Source: Puccinellia tenuiflora (taxonomy: Eukaryota > Streptophyta > Magnoliopsida > Poales > Poaceae). From it: DNA of 64,000 nucleotides. This document shows, in pieces, positions 32,716 to 44,398 of the stretch. The stretch covers positions 136,426-200,425 of the forward strand of contig QRDG01000528.1 of NCBI GenBank assembly GCA_012064385.1, written 5' to 3'. Under the pieces are notes generated by a model that ran no database searches, had not been told where the DNA came from, and was given only the letters and a program-made list of their open reading frames with translations. The position numbers and the translations under genes were made by a program. Position 1 is the stretch's first letter. Each line of letters opens with the position of its first letter.

Positions 32716-33234
32716 AATCCACTGTTGTCATTCTGTACCTATCCAGTCGATTACCTGAAGGATATCTCTATACAGCCCAATGGTGGCTCGTGAGTGCCTG
32801 CATATCAAATGCACCGTTGGAGCTCAAATTTAAACACTTTTCATGTTGAAAGTTTAGTGAGATATTGAATTTAATAGATATAAATTAAATCAATAGATAT
32901 GAATTATAATTCAATAGATATAAATTAATTCAATAGATATAAATTAAATAGATAGATAAATTAGATTTTTATCAACAATTTGATATATTATTTGTATATT
33001 TCTGATAAACAGATCAAAAGATATTAAATTTATAAGTTTAACTAATGTCTTAATGAATTTATAGGTTTATTAAAAAATTTAAAACTTAATTTGACTAATG
33101 TCTTAATGATATAAATATATAGATTATATTTTTTTGAACAATTTGATATATTATTTGTATTTTTCTGATAAAGAGATTAAAAGATATTAAATTTATAAGT
33201 TTATTGCATTTTAAACTCTTTATTAAAAAAATAA
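32716..33234. other. Very AT-rich CACTA interior with internal repeats
   Basis: AATTCAATAGATATAAATTA is repeated several times near 32870-32955. A 60-bp stretch starting TTTGATATATTATTTGTAT occurs at about 32979 and again at about 33138. An inverted relative of it (ATCTGTTTATCAGAAAAAT) lies at about 34097, on the other side of the hairpin cluster at 33235-33433. Confidence 0.6.
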
Positions 33235-33433
33235 CTTTAGTCCCGGTTGGAACCACCAACCGGACCTAAAGGTATTTTGGCGCGCGCCTTTTCGGTGCCG
33301 CCGAAAATTGTCTTTAGGTCCGGTTGGAGGCACCAACCGGGACTAAAGGGTTGGTCTTTAGTCCCGGTTGGTGCTGCCAACCGGACCTAAAGACCCTTTA
33401 GTCCCGGTTGGGGTGGTGAACCGGGACTAAAGC
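33235..33433. repeat. Internal cluster of TTTAGTCCCGGTTGG hairpins
   Basis: Four hairpins in succession: TTTAGTCCCGGTTGG with CCAACCGGACCTAAA, TTTAGGTCCGGTTGG with CCAACCGGGACTAAA, and two more. They are the same motif as the element ends but lie in the middle of the element, flanked by AT-rich inverted repeats. This suggests a nested or derived miniature element. Confidence 0.75.
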
Positions 33434-34768
33434 TATTTTTTTAACTGCTTCTTCTTCCTCCTCCCCCAAATCTCCTCATTCTTCTAAGGACCAGCGCGAG
33501 GAACAAAATCACGCCATCAGACTGCCAAATTCCCGCGCCGCCGTCCTGCTCCTCCGCCGCCTGCTCCTCCGCCCTCCTCTTCCTCCCCTTCGAGCCGTGC
33601 TTGCAGGGACGAACGGAGCCGGCCCAATCGAGCTCTTCTCTCCTGCCTCTGGCCGCCGTCACCACGGACGGATTCGGCACTGTCCGACCTCCTCTGGCCT
33701 CCCCGAGCCCTCCATCGCCTTCGAGGTGAGCTCCTGGTCCTCCTGGACCCCTCTGCCCTCTCCCTCTCTCTCTGTACCTCGCCGTCGTCGCGATCCTCCG
33801 TCCGCCGCCATGGGTAGAGCTCGCCGTCACTACTCCGGCGACCCAAAAGGGGCGGCGCCACCACCATATGGTTTGCCGTCGTCCGCCACGTCCAACGCGC
33901 CCGTCCGCACGTCCTCTCCCGCTCGGAATCGTCCAGCGTGTGCGCGCCTTGCTTGCTGCTTACAGTGCTGACGTCAACCGATTTTAATCGTTTTCTATAA
34001 TTGTTAAATCCCTGACATGTGGGACCCGTTGTCAGACTTATTCTTTTGCAGAAATTCCAGAAATTTGTATAAACTTGTAAAATTCATAATTAAATATCTG
34101 TTTATCAGAAAAATATGAATAAAATACTAAAATTCTCAGAAAAATTAGATCTATCTATTTATTTCAAATTCATGCATGATTGAACAACTTCAATTAAGAG
34201 TTGTCTAGATTCACCAAAATGCCACTTTATGTAATTATGGGGTTTTCCCCAAATATTATATTTGGACCTCATTTAAATTGGTTATCAGGTGTTAGGGTTT
34301 ATTTTAAATCCATGTAACTTTTATGTCATCATTCTTGTATGCGCATTGCACGATGCTATGTTGAATGCTTGTCATTTCTGTTTTCCGGTGTTCTGTCCCT
34401 TCTCGGTAGAACGAGGGAAAGGTTGTAGGAATTTTGTATTAGCTTATATTGTATTATATTAGTCTCTTATATTTGTGTAATAGAAATATTGTATCAATTT
34501 TGTATTAGCTTATATTGTATTTATTAGTCTCTTATATTTTATTAGAGAGGGAACTTGTATGAAACTTGTATCAATTTTGTATTAGCTTATATTGTATTAT
34601 ATTAGTCTCTTATATTGTATTAGTCCAACATTGTATGTTCAAGTGATATATATCACGACGACGCTTAGGAACAACGGGCGCAGCAACGCGCGCCTTTCCT
34701 TTTAGTACCATTTTGCAGCAACACGGCAGAGACGGCTCCGAAAATAACCTTCGCATTTTGCAGAAACC
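33434..34768. other. CACTA interior upstream of the second gene
   Basis: A GC-rich 530-bp part (33434-33965) with no recognised domain, then AT-rich DNA. From 34431 a unit ATTTTGTATTAGCTTATATT recurs at 34498 and 34574. A probable leader precedes the ATG at 34769. Confidence 0.45.
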
Positions 34769-37700
34769 ATGGATCCAGTCGGTAGAGATGAAAATGACGA
34801 ACATATCCTCGAGGATATGATCCGCGGCGACGATGTCGCAAGTCAATTCCTGAACGAGTCCGGTGAGGGGGATGAGTCTCTCAACCGAGGTGACGGCGGC
34901 CCCGACGCCTGGGAAGAGGCCGTACTCGGTGAGGGGGAAGCCGACGAGGCAGAAGCCGGTGGCTCGGGTGCCACATTGATCAACAAAAACTCCAGAGAGG
35001 TGCATATATATATTTATATTAATTAATTTAGCCTCCGTTGTCTATATACACATATTAACGGTCTTTCTTCTTTTAGCCCTCCAGATCGAGCAAGTCCACT
35101 GCGAGGACGAAACGAGGACCAACCAGAAAGTTGGAGGACAATGTCCGGTACAGGATCGAGGTGGTCGCTGCAGACGGCGAACCCATTGCTCCAACAGATG
35201 TCAAACAGAAGTTTGTGAAGCAATGCGGTGTCATTGTTAGGGACTTCGTCCCGATCACCATCCAAGAATGGAATAAGCCAAAGGATCGTGATCTTACCTG
35301 GCTCGGCGACGAAGGCAAAAAAACACATTTTTCAAAAGGTCATGCATAATTTCACCTTGCCGTGGCCAGAGGTGGATCCAGAGGAGGGGGAGCCATCTGA
35401 GGAGCAGATGGATAAACTTAAAAAAGAGCTAGTAGATAAAGTCAAGGCGTGGGCTCTTAAGAAGATGACCAAGCTATTTAACAAATATAAGAAGAGATTG
35501 TACACCGACTATGTGTTGAAAGGAAAAACTCCGGATTTCGATCGAGGGTACGAGAAGATAAGAGACTATTGGGATGAATTTGTAGCGTACAAGAAATCGG
35601 AGGCAGCTCTGGCAAAGTCTGAAATAAATAAGGCAAATGCTGCTAAGAAGAAGTACCACCATAATATGGGGCCCGGTGGCTATGCCCGTTCCATGCCTAA
35701 GTGGGACAAAATGGAGAAGGACCTGCTGGATCAAGGGATTGTACCAGAGCCTATTAGAGATGGATGGATCGAGCGGTCCCGAAATTGGTTCTACGGGCAT
35801 GGGGGCACACTGAACGCTTCTACCGGGGACTGCATATATAACAAAAGACACAAGGATAATCCTGTACTACCCATCGATGACATTAGAAAAGCAGTAAAGG
35901 ATGTTGAAGAGGGACGGTTCCGTCCCGATAGAGAGAATGACGAGCTTGCACGCGCCCTTGGGAATAAAGAACATGAAGGACGAACACGAGGCACCCCAGG
36001 CTCCAAGCCGTGGGCACATGGGTTTCCCGTGGAACAAAAAATATGGCCCGACAGAAGTCATATGAGGAGAAAAGTAAGGGAGCAAAAGGAAGAAGCCGAG
36101 AAGGCAGACCGGCTCCGCGCGCTAGAAGAAGGGTACAAGCGGCAGCAGGAGCAAATCGACCGACTTAGCCAGCAAGGCACTCTCGCCCTATCTCAGCAGC
36201 ACGTCGATGCTGCCGCCCCATCGAATCGGAGAAGCAGCGTGGCTTCGAGCAGGCTCGTTGATGATGATGATCCTCTTCGTCGCTACCCAGTGGATGATAT
36301 CACGGAGACCACAACTTGTGAGCTACATGTGAAAGTGATGAACATATTGGACCTATTGGACCTATTAGCATGAAGGTGGCGGTCGGCTATGCCATACCTA
36401 TTGGACCTACACCAACTTTCCATTGCTCCCCTGTTCCCTCTTGGCTACGCTATTGTCGGGGTGGATGAAGTTTATAAAGGATTTGAGGAGCTGAACCTGG
36501 ATCACCCCGCAGGTGAAGATGGGGAGATCGCTGAACTTGGAGAAGCCAGAAAAAACACCATTCTATGGCGAAAGGAATTAATCGTTCTTCCAAGGCCATC
36601 GACCCCTCAGAGTAGCGATCCAGCGCAACACTCTCCAGCGCAACAGTCTTCTCCGCCGTCGCCGCCTCAGGCCCCGTCTCCGCAACCTCAGTCTCCAGCG
36701 CGTGAGTCTCCGCCGCCTCAGTCTCCAGCGCGGCCGTCTCCGCCGCCTCAGTCTCCGCCGCCTCAGTCTCCGCCACCTCAGTCTCCGGTGCATTCGGGTA
36801 GGTTGGGGTTGGGTAAGAACCGATTACCGAAACGTACGTTATCACCCCTACCAAAAATACCTCACAAGAATATGGTCAAGAGACCTTACGACCGTACACC
36901 GGAGGAAAACGCGGTGTACGCAGAAGCCGAAAAGGTCGCGTGGTTTGCTAAGTTGAAGGAGAAACCGAAAAAGTTTCCCGACACCCCAAAAGAGCATGGC
37001 AAAGTCGTAGCAATGCTGAAGAATATGCAGCAACCCCCGCCAGCGGAAGAACCAGACTACGAACGCTCTATTCATAAGGCGACGAAACGGAAAGCAGAAA
37101 GATCAGTTCCCCAGCTCGGAACACAGAAAAAACAATCAGTTGCCCTGCTCAAAGTGGTCTCCAATACCGAGGCGGGGTCGAGCAGAGTACGGCCCGTTGT
37201 TCCGATCGACGACAAGTCTTGTACACCTGAGATTGTTGCCATGTTCGGAGAAGCAGCCGCTGCTCAGGGCTTGACTATTCATCAGTACTTAGACCGAATA
37301 GATTATCAGAAAGTTGCAGACTACACATACAAGCACGGGCGTCCTCTCGTCAAATCTGAGTTGGTCAAAGATCTACCAACAAAAATGCGAAGATTGCATA
37401 ATTGGTACATGGCAGCCTCAAAGAGAGGGGGGGGGGGGGGGGGGATTGGCTCTACATTAAATATGATAACAAGGCTTTCGGGTCTGGAAATGGAGTGACA
37501 ATGATTCAATTTTCTGAATTATTTCAGTTGTTCCAACAAAAAGCCCTCGACAAAGCTATCATCAGTGCCTATTGTCTGTAAGTATTATTTCTGTAATTAA
37601 TTTTCTTGCTAGCTCACCTCGTTCATTGTATTTTATAATCTTACTCATCACTATATTAATTATGCAGAATGAAGATTCTCCAATGCAGAAGACGACAAAT

Positions 37701-38630
37701 CTATGACATTGGGTTCATTGATCCAAATGTCGTTCATGAAAAAGTTCTCGTTAAACATTACCAAGATACAGAGAATAATTTGGTAAATGCATTCTTGTTT
37801 AACGAAACCAAAAGAGAGATACTATTTCCATACAACTTCGAGTAAGTGTTACTGTCTTGTACACATTATTCTATTTCGCTTAATTTCTCGATGTTAAGTG
37901 TATAATTGATAATTTATGCATGCGCAGCTTCCACTTTATTCTGCTAATTATTGTACTGGACAAATGAACAGTACAAGCCATGGACTCGAGACGTCATCCC
38001 CTTGAGCACTGGGAGAGCATGCAGATATGCCTACATAGGTAATTTCAATCATTATGTCAGTATATCGATAGCAATTAATTAATATATAAGTCCTTTATTC
38101 ATTTTCTTTGCCGGACAGGGCTTGGAAACGATTCACTACAGCCGCCAAGGATAGGGGTGCTTGGGCGGAGAAGCTTGACTTTAAAAGATTAGATGTAAGT
38201 ACTACTAGCTATATCCGTGCATCATCTCTTTGATTCTAATTTCAATACCATTACAATTCTTGATTTTTATTTTCATTGAACTTTGTTCCTGTAAAGTGCT
38301 TGGAGCAGCCAGAGGGGACAAATTTATGTGGATACTACGTCTGCGAGTTCATTCGTCAGACGTGTTGTGAGAAGGGCAGAATTTTAAAACAACTTGAAGT
38401 GAGTATGCAATATTCACAATTTTTGTTTATTCCATCAATTTTGTTTAGTTTCATTCATATATATTGATCACTTTTTTAATTAGATCGAACGATTGCGAGA
38501 CGGCCTTCTACCAATGGATCGTGTACGAGCAATCCAGGAAGAAATTACCGGATTCATAGATGCAGAGGTCCTAAATACGAATGGAGAATACTATACTGAT
38601 TCTAATGCATATGCGGAAAGTAGAAGATGA
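34769..38630 (+). pseudogene. CACTA second gene: Ptta/En/Spm-type protein with C-terminal C48 (Ulp1-like) protease domain
   Basis: Exon 1 (34769-34999) and exon 2 (from 35077) join in phase 0; an acidic N terminus is followed by a plant transposase (Ptta/En/Spm) region (DKMEKDLLDQGIVPEPIRDG, RSRNWFYGHGG). A proline-rich SPPPQSP repeat (36650-36800) precedes a basic region. Short exons from about 37669 to 38630 encode a C48-type cysteine protease: FHFILLIIVLD with the histidine, AMDSR with the aspartate, and EQPEGTNLCGYYVCEFIRQ with the catalytic cysteine. Breaks: frameshifts near 35335 and 36350-36440, a 16-G run near 37430, and an in-frame TGA at about 37966. C48 enzymes cleave ubiquitin-like modifiers; the domain is common in plant CACTA and MULE elements. 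Confidence 0.8.
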
Positions 38631-38897
38631 TGTATTTATATTACAAGGTGATCGAGTGTAAAAAAGATGTGACGACGATCGTGTGTGTAATATATTTGTA
38701 ACGATAATGTTTAATATATAGTGGTTCCCCATATTGATTCTACATTTTGGTATTTTAATTTCATTTTTTACATAATCAAATAGGTCTTACTTTTCTGAAC
38801 ATTTTGGTATTTTATTCATATTTTTATGAATTACAGAATAAGCATTATTGATTCTACAAAATTAAACCTTTTTCTGGAATTTGTGAAAAAAAAATTC

Positions 38898-39093
38898 GGC
38901 CAATAGTCCCGGTTCGTAACCGGGACTAAAGCTCCTGGGCCCGACGGCAGCAGAGGGGCCACGTGACGCCGGCATTAGTTCCGGTTGGAGTCCCAACCGG
39001 GACTAGCTTTAGTCCCGGATTGCTAGTCCCGGTTGGGGAACCGGGACTAATGGCCCAACCAAACCGGGACTAATGCCCCTTTTTCTACTAGTG
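38898..39093. repeat. Right subterminal repeats of the CACTA element
   Basis: At least six AGTCCCGGTT/AACCGGGACTA motifs in both orientations, ending with the inverse of CACTAGTAGAAAAAGGGGCA at 39093. They mirror those at 27817-28010. Confidence 0.88.
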
Positions 39094-39096
39094 GGT

Positions 39097-40264
39097 TTAA
39101 GGATTTCCAGTTAACTTTGTGTATGTGCAATTCGCCACAAAAAACAAAACAAACTTTGTGTATGTGCAAATTGAAACAGAAGTATATATGCAGAAATCTG
39201 AACTGAACTGGATGTCAATTGTTGCTCCTAACTGAATTTGAACTTAATGGCACCAACCACTGAATTTGAACCGAACAAAATGGCAACTATTGCCCATAAC
39301 TGGACTGAACTGGATGGCACCCAGAACTGAACTGAAGTTTGATTTTTGCATGTGCAGAATTGTACATAACTGATAGCATGAATTTTGAACTGAAGCTAAG
39401 ATTGGCATGTGCTTGTGCACTACCTCTCCAGTCACAAGTCACATGATTGCAATCTGAATTTAACATTCAAGTCACACTACTCAATGTGTACACTCAATTC
39501 ACATCAATTACTATCTCAATTTTGCATTTAGCTTGTCTTTGTTTAACCCTTTTTGCTGTTGCCGCTTCTCAAGTGAAAACACTAGTACATCCACGCAAGC
39601 AGCGGATCAATGAAAAGCGAGGCAAGCAGCAGAGCAGCCGTCTGAGAAGACTCAGTGGCGTTGGCTTCGTGGCCTCGACTAATCAGCGGCGTCGATGGTG
39701 CTTTGTTCGCGGCTCGACTGTCTCGACGGGACAGCAGCTGGCTTCTGCCGCCTCCACGGCTAGGCGGCGTCATGCCCCGGAAGGGAAGCAGCGGCTGGCT
39801 CCGGCGCCTCCACGCTTTGGCGGCTTCGTGCCCTGATGGAGCAACGGCGGCGCTTTCCCATCCCGCCGGCGTAGCGAATCTTCGGACGAGAGCGATGTCC
39901 AGCTTCAGGCTGGGCCGTCTGCACGTCGTGGCACCGCGCCGTCACATCGCCGGGGCAGCCGCCTGCACGGCCACTTCTCCAGTGCTGCTCCCCTCGATGG
40001 GCAACGGCAGGCTCGATCGGAAGGCGCGCGCGTACAGCCCCGAGGATGGGAGGGAGGGGCATGCGTGTGGGGTGGTTCCCGGGGGGTGGGAGCGGGACGA
40101 GAACTGTTCCTCTGTTCGTAAACAAATGACCATAATACCCCGACTAATTACATTTAATTTTTATTTTAATGGTTGGACGGCTGAAATAATTTAGGTGAGT
40201 ACATTCAAATCGAACGGCTGAAATAATTTAAGATGGAAGCTACCTAAAACTAATTTGTTCCTAA
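39097..40264. other. Intergenic DNA right of the CACTA element
   Basis: 39097-39560 is AT-rich with repeated wording (TTTGTGTATGTGCAA twice near 39115 and 39151; several GAACTGAACTGGATG-like phrases). 39580-40100 is GC-rich with overlapping open frames on both strands and no known domain. The left side of this DNA, before insertion, was 27777. Confidence 0.4.
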
Positions 40265-40533
40265 TGTTTTTCAAAAATCACTCGACAAATTAAGTCGATC
40301 CTGCCGTCCGTCCGCGGTCTAAAATGGACACGTGTCAAGAATATTTCCGAGTGCTTGTCTACCGAATGCACCGACCAAAAACACTCGGACAAACAAAAAA
40401 TTTGTCAAGTGTATTTGTGCCGAGTGTTTTATCCAGACACTCGGCAAAGTTGTGTGTTTTTGTGCCCGATAAAAAAAAAAACTTTGGCAAACCGGCCGGT
40501 ACTCAGTCGGCAAGCCAGCCGTTTACGGTAGTG
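40265..40533 (-). mobile_element. Right-end fragment of a CACTA element (TTTGCCGAGTG family), second copy
   Basis: Ends CCGTTTACGGTAGTG at 40533 and carries ACTCGGCAAAGTT and GCCGAGTGTTTTATC subterminal motifs. The relation to 26155-26407 extends beyond the terminus into GGTCCCATGCAGATCTCAAA, so the two are parts of a larger duplication. Confidence 0.6.
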
Positions 40534-40610
40534 TGTGTATTTTTAAACAAAAATATCTATTGGATCATGGTCCCATGCAGATCTCAAACGATATCTACAT
40601 CTGCACTCCA

Positions 40611-40613
<3 letters not shown>

Positions 40614-40645
<32 letters not shown>

Positions 40646-41483
40646 AGAAAACGAGAGCTGCATATATTCATCAAGAACAAGGATACAAACGATGCAATGC
40701 ATGCACACCATACAAACCGAATTCGACGAACGACCAAGCATCCAGATGCTGAAGAACACCACAGAACAACACACACGCCTGCCTCCGAAACTCCGCAGCA
40801 CCACCATCGCCGGCGAAGAAAAAAACAGGGCACAACATCACCTGAGGAAGAGAACGCCTACAAGGTTGAAGCCTGGAACCACCCGTCGCAAGCGACGGGA
40901 TCTTGATCGATGAACGCGCATGGCGAGGCAACCCTCTCCTCCAGACCCAGCACCGGCAGCGCCAGATCTTCCGCCTGCAAGCCATCCAACCCTCTGCAGC
41001 AGACCCCAGCAAGAGCCGCCGGACGACGCCAAACTCCGGCCACCGAAGCATTCCAGATCCATTAGAACCCTCTTCCAACAAGCCGCCATGGCCGCCGAAA
41101 AGAACAGATCGACATGGATCTGAGCAACCACCGCGCTTATTGATCCCGCCATCACCGAAGCTTGAGATCCCAGCCAGCCACCACCACGATGACCTAGCAA
41201 GGACCAGCTCCAGCGGCTCGCTCCGCCGCGCGCCAACAACGGCAAGTCAGGCGACACTGGCATAACGCCACACCGCCACAAGGGCAACATACCTAGATCT
41301 ACCCCTAACCTTACTATGTACAGCGAGAAGCCTACCACCTACTCCATTCACCCGCCGGCCAGCGTACCCGCCGGAGAGGGAAGGGAAAAGGGGCGGCGGA
41401 GAAGACCCGGGGCCGACTCTCAAGGAGAAGGGAAAGGGAAAGGGGAAAGTATCTTGCCACCGCCGGAGTTGAACCCCCACTCT
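40614..41483 (-). mobile_element. Non-LTR retroposon with 31-nt poly(A), about 870 bp
   Basis: A pure run of 31 T (40614-40644) on the plus strand is the poly(A) tail of a minus-strand copy; the preceding body ends TGATGAATATATGCAGCTC, as in plant LINE tails. The body is GC-rich without a reverse transcriptase frame. CCACTCT occurs at both ends (40608-40614 and 41477-41483), a weak candidate target duplication. Near the 5' end the minus strand shows GGTTCAACTCC, close to a tRNA B box, and TGGCCTAGTTA, loosely like an A box, but the 22-nt spacing is short. The type is uncertain; truncated LINE is the simplest reading. Confidence 0.6.
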
Positions 41484-41736
41484 AGTTAACTAGGCCAACC
41501 GCCATGACAGCGGGGACTGATGGACTACCTCACTTGCCTAACAACAACGTGCCACCCTCTGACCTCTCACAGACTCACCCTCCCACCAACACGTACATTT
41601 TGCGCCTAACCTCGATCCATGACCTGCAAACTCCTCATTCAGATCTCGATTTTGTTAGCGATCCCTCTGATCGTGTGCTCAATTTTGTCTTCGAGTTCTG
41701 TTGGGATTACATTTGGTTCAGTTTTTGCGTGCGTAG

Positions 41737-42165
41737 ATGAAGAGATTGAGGAACGTGCTGCTGCGCAAGTGCAAGAGCTTGTTGCGAAGCAGCTCGTCGC
41801 GCTCCTACGGCAACCTCCGCTCCATGTCCGCCAGGGACATCGCCGGCGACGAGGCGGCGGCAACGTCCACCGCTGCCGGCGACGGCGCCGCGGTGGTGTT
41901 CGTGGGCAGCTCGCGGCGGCGATACGTGATCAGCGCCAAGCACCTCAGCCACCCGCTGATCACCGCGCTCATCGACACCACCGAAGACGGCGGTGGGGGC
42001 GGGAGGATCGAGAACGATAAGGCGCCGGGCGTGGCCGTCAACTGTGAGGTGGTGCTGTTCGACCACCTGCTGTGGATGCTCGACAACGCCGCCGACGACC
42101 TCCGCGCCGGCACCGGCGAGGACGACGCCGTGAGGGAGCTGGCCCAGCTCTACGCGACGTGCTAG
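41737..42165 (+). CDS. SAUR-family auxin-responsive protein
   Basis: A single intronless ORF of 142 residues, usual for Small Auxin Up RNA genes. The SAUR domain spans about residues 52-140: VVFVGSSRRRYVISAKHLSH, LITALID, CEVVLFDHLLWMLDN, ELAQLYATC. The N terminus is basic (KRLRNVLLRKCKSLLR), common in this family. SAUR proteins promote cell expansion, chiefly by inhibiting PP2C.D phosphatases and so activating plasma-membrane H+-ATPases. A glycine-rich insert in the middle (GGGGGR) is unusual but in frame. ATG 41737 was chosen because it starts the family N terminus; there is no better in-frame start. A retroposon ends about 250 bp upstream, so the promoter is short or partly element-derived; no clear TATA box or TGTCTC auxin element is seen in the gap. 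Confidence 0.88.
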   Translation: MKRLRNVLLRKCKSLLRSSSSRSYGNLRSMSARDIAGDEAAATSTAAGDGAAVVFVGSSRRRYVISAKHLSHPLITALIDTTEDGGGGGRIENDKAPGVAVNCEVVLFDHLLWMLDNAADDLRAGTGEDDAVRELAQLYATC

Positions 42166-42839
42166 CCATCGATCGTCGATTGATACGATCGACATTGATG
42201 CATCCATGCGTGTGCATGGTACTAGTCGTCGTTTCTGAATTTGATTGATTTTTTGTGCGTTACGTTCTTGCATGCAATCGCACGAGATCTAAGATTCTCG
42301 GGCGCGAGGCTAGCGGAAGGATTTTTTTTTAGAACACTACTGCAGAAAGTTTATAGCCACCAGGTGGTTAGTGACAGGCAAAATTGTGCTCGTCACTAGT
42401 AAGTAGTACCAGCGACGGGTATAAATAAGCCTGTCACTAGTAAAAAATACTAGTGACGGGCACATAAAAGTGGTCGTCACTAGTATTTTTTTGGGAGGCT
42501 GGCTCAAAGGGAAAATTACTTAGTGACAGACACATATAAATGCCTGTCACTGGTAATGATATGATCAATGACAGGCTCGAAAAAAATGACGCGTCACTAG
42601 TTTTTTGTGAAAACCGTCTGCAAGGAAAAAATTATTAGTGACAGACATCTATAAACACATGTCACCAGAACAAATTGTTTTTTTCCCCAGACAGTTAACC
42701 AATAACTAGCAGGAAAAAAACTCACTGGACTGGCCAAAAAAGTTCGCGGGACTTGCCAAAAAAAAATCGCGGGACATGCCAAATATCTAGTGGACTTGGC
42801 CACGATCCTAAATTTTTGCATCGATCTTGACTCGAGCAG

Positions 42840-43015
42840 TTTTCTCCCGAGCCCTCATGTCCCCCCGCCGACGACGACGCCGGTCCTCCCCGTGCCGCCG
42901 CGCCGCAAGGCCTCCCTGCCGACACCGCGCCGTAAGGCCTCCCCGCCGACGCCGCGCCACAAGGCCTCCCGCCGCCTACGCTGCAAGGCCTCCCGCCGCC
43001 TATGTTGCCGGCGCC
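42840..43015. repeat. Short GC-rich tandem repeat inside the CACTA element
   Basis: CGCCGCAAGGCCTCCC and close variants recur four to five times at a spacing of 24-36 bp (CCGCGCCACAAGGCCTCCCG and similar). Frames across it are open only because of the repeat. Confidence 0.7.
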
Positions 43016-44398
43016 GCTATTCCTCCCCGTCGCCTACACTGCCGTCGCCGGGGCTGCTGCTGGTTGCCGCCGTCCTCACCGGGACCGCTGCTGGTTGCCC
43101 CCTCTATCGCCATCGACGGAGGACTGCCGCGATTGACGGAGGACTGTCGCCATCGATGGTTTGTCCTCTCCCCTAGTCCCCTCTATGCCCTTTGCCCGGC
43201 CATCTAGTTCCTGCGATTAGAATAGATTCAGCGGGATGTTCACCATTTTGCTATACACCGCTCCCGCGTCAGACTGCAGTATCCAAGTATGGAAATTTCC
43301 TCCAAGTATCCAACCACCGGCCATCACAGAAGGCATTGCAGTTTAATCTGCCGAGTTCTGTGGGTGATGGCCATCCCATCCTAAACCAATCTATTGTCCT
43401 TGTGTCTCCTTGTCAATTTGTTTCTCCTAGCGCCAATTAAATCATCTGTAATTCTATTTTCTTTTCTGTAAATATTTTTTTAACATACATATCATGATTA
43501 ATGCAGGAATTGAGGAATGAAAGTTTTGATCAGTAAGAAATCATGTATCAGGTTAACTTCGATCTTATACTGAGGACCGTCTCAAGCACATATTGTATAT
43601 ATATGCTCTTTATGGATGATGAAAATAGCGAATCAAAAGCTGTAAACTAAGGGCATCTTGTTGTATTCACATTTGCTTGCTCTTTTTGTGGTTAGCCCGA
43701 CGAATTTCTGTCTTTTTTTTGTCTTGTTCCAACTTCCAAGGGTGCTTCCTTCACTCCTTTATATTTGGAACTTCTGTGTGAAGCACCAATCAGGTCCATG
43801 GCATCTTGATAATTGCTGAGCCGTCGGGCTTCTTATGTACCATGTCATAATCTGAAGAAGAAGAAGCAGAGTAGCATATACAATGTGCACTACTGGAATT
43901 GAAGTGTGGCAGTGTGTTTGGCATTGAACCATAAAATCAATTCATATAGGTACAGAATTGTAGTTGTAGTTCGGTGCAAATGCCCTATTAGAACTAAGGA
44001 TTCTTTATTTATTTCTGATATAAATAACCATTATTAATGGTCGATTGATAATGCTCTGTATGTACAAATGAATGATATTTACAAACAATAGCTGATGCCT
44101 TTGTAAAACTGCAGGTGTGCCCACTACCCATCTATCACTGATTGGATTTGTAAAACTGGGAGTTTACCCGATCAGGGTTTGCCAGTTCTCTATGGTGGCA
44201 TCTTGCATGTCTAATGTGTCTGAACAAATCTCTATATACCTTTATCTTCTCTTATATTGATGGGACCTTACCACATAAAAAGTAATATTATCATGGCTCC
44301 TGAAACTGCACTTGCATATTTTCCAAACTACAAGTGATTTATTCTCTCTGCAGTCATGTAAAACATTTACTGCTTGGTTTTTTTGGCATCCGTTGTAA

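Larger units (their letters stand above)
27778..39093 (+). mobile_element. CACTA (En/Spm) transposon, 11.3 kb, both ends present
   Basis: The ends CACTAGTAGAAAA (27778) and its inverse TTTTTCTACTAGTG (39093) are flanked by a perfect 3-bp target duplication GGT (27775-27777 and 39094-39096). Both terminal regions carry many TTAGTCCCGGTT/AACCGGGACTAA subterminal repeats, the presumed transposase binding sites. Inside are a TNP2-type transposase gene (28350-31607) and a second gene with a C48 protease end (34769-38630), both broken. It is therefore a full-length but defective autonomous-type copy; it could only move with help from another copy. Confidence 0.93.

Noticed and set aside
36450..36854. 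Minus-strand frame rich in TEAAETEA opposite the SPPPQSP repeat
   Set aside because: It is the antisense of the proline-rich hinge of the CACTA gene; the repeat keeps all frames open.
41462..41500. A tRNA gene
   Set aside because: B-box-like and A-box-like wording is present, but the spacing is too short and no cloverleaf with paired acceptor arms can be drawn.
41619..42273. Alternative plus and minus frames overlapping SAUR
   Set aside because: GC-rich third positions keep other frames open; only the frame at 41737 has a protein family match.
42790..43207. Arginine/proline-rich protein in the small CACTA element
   Set aside because: Two overlapping frames are both open because of a CGCCGCAAGGCCTCCC-type tandem repeat; no start context or domain.
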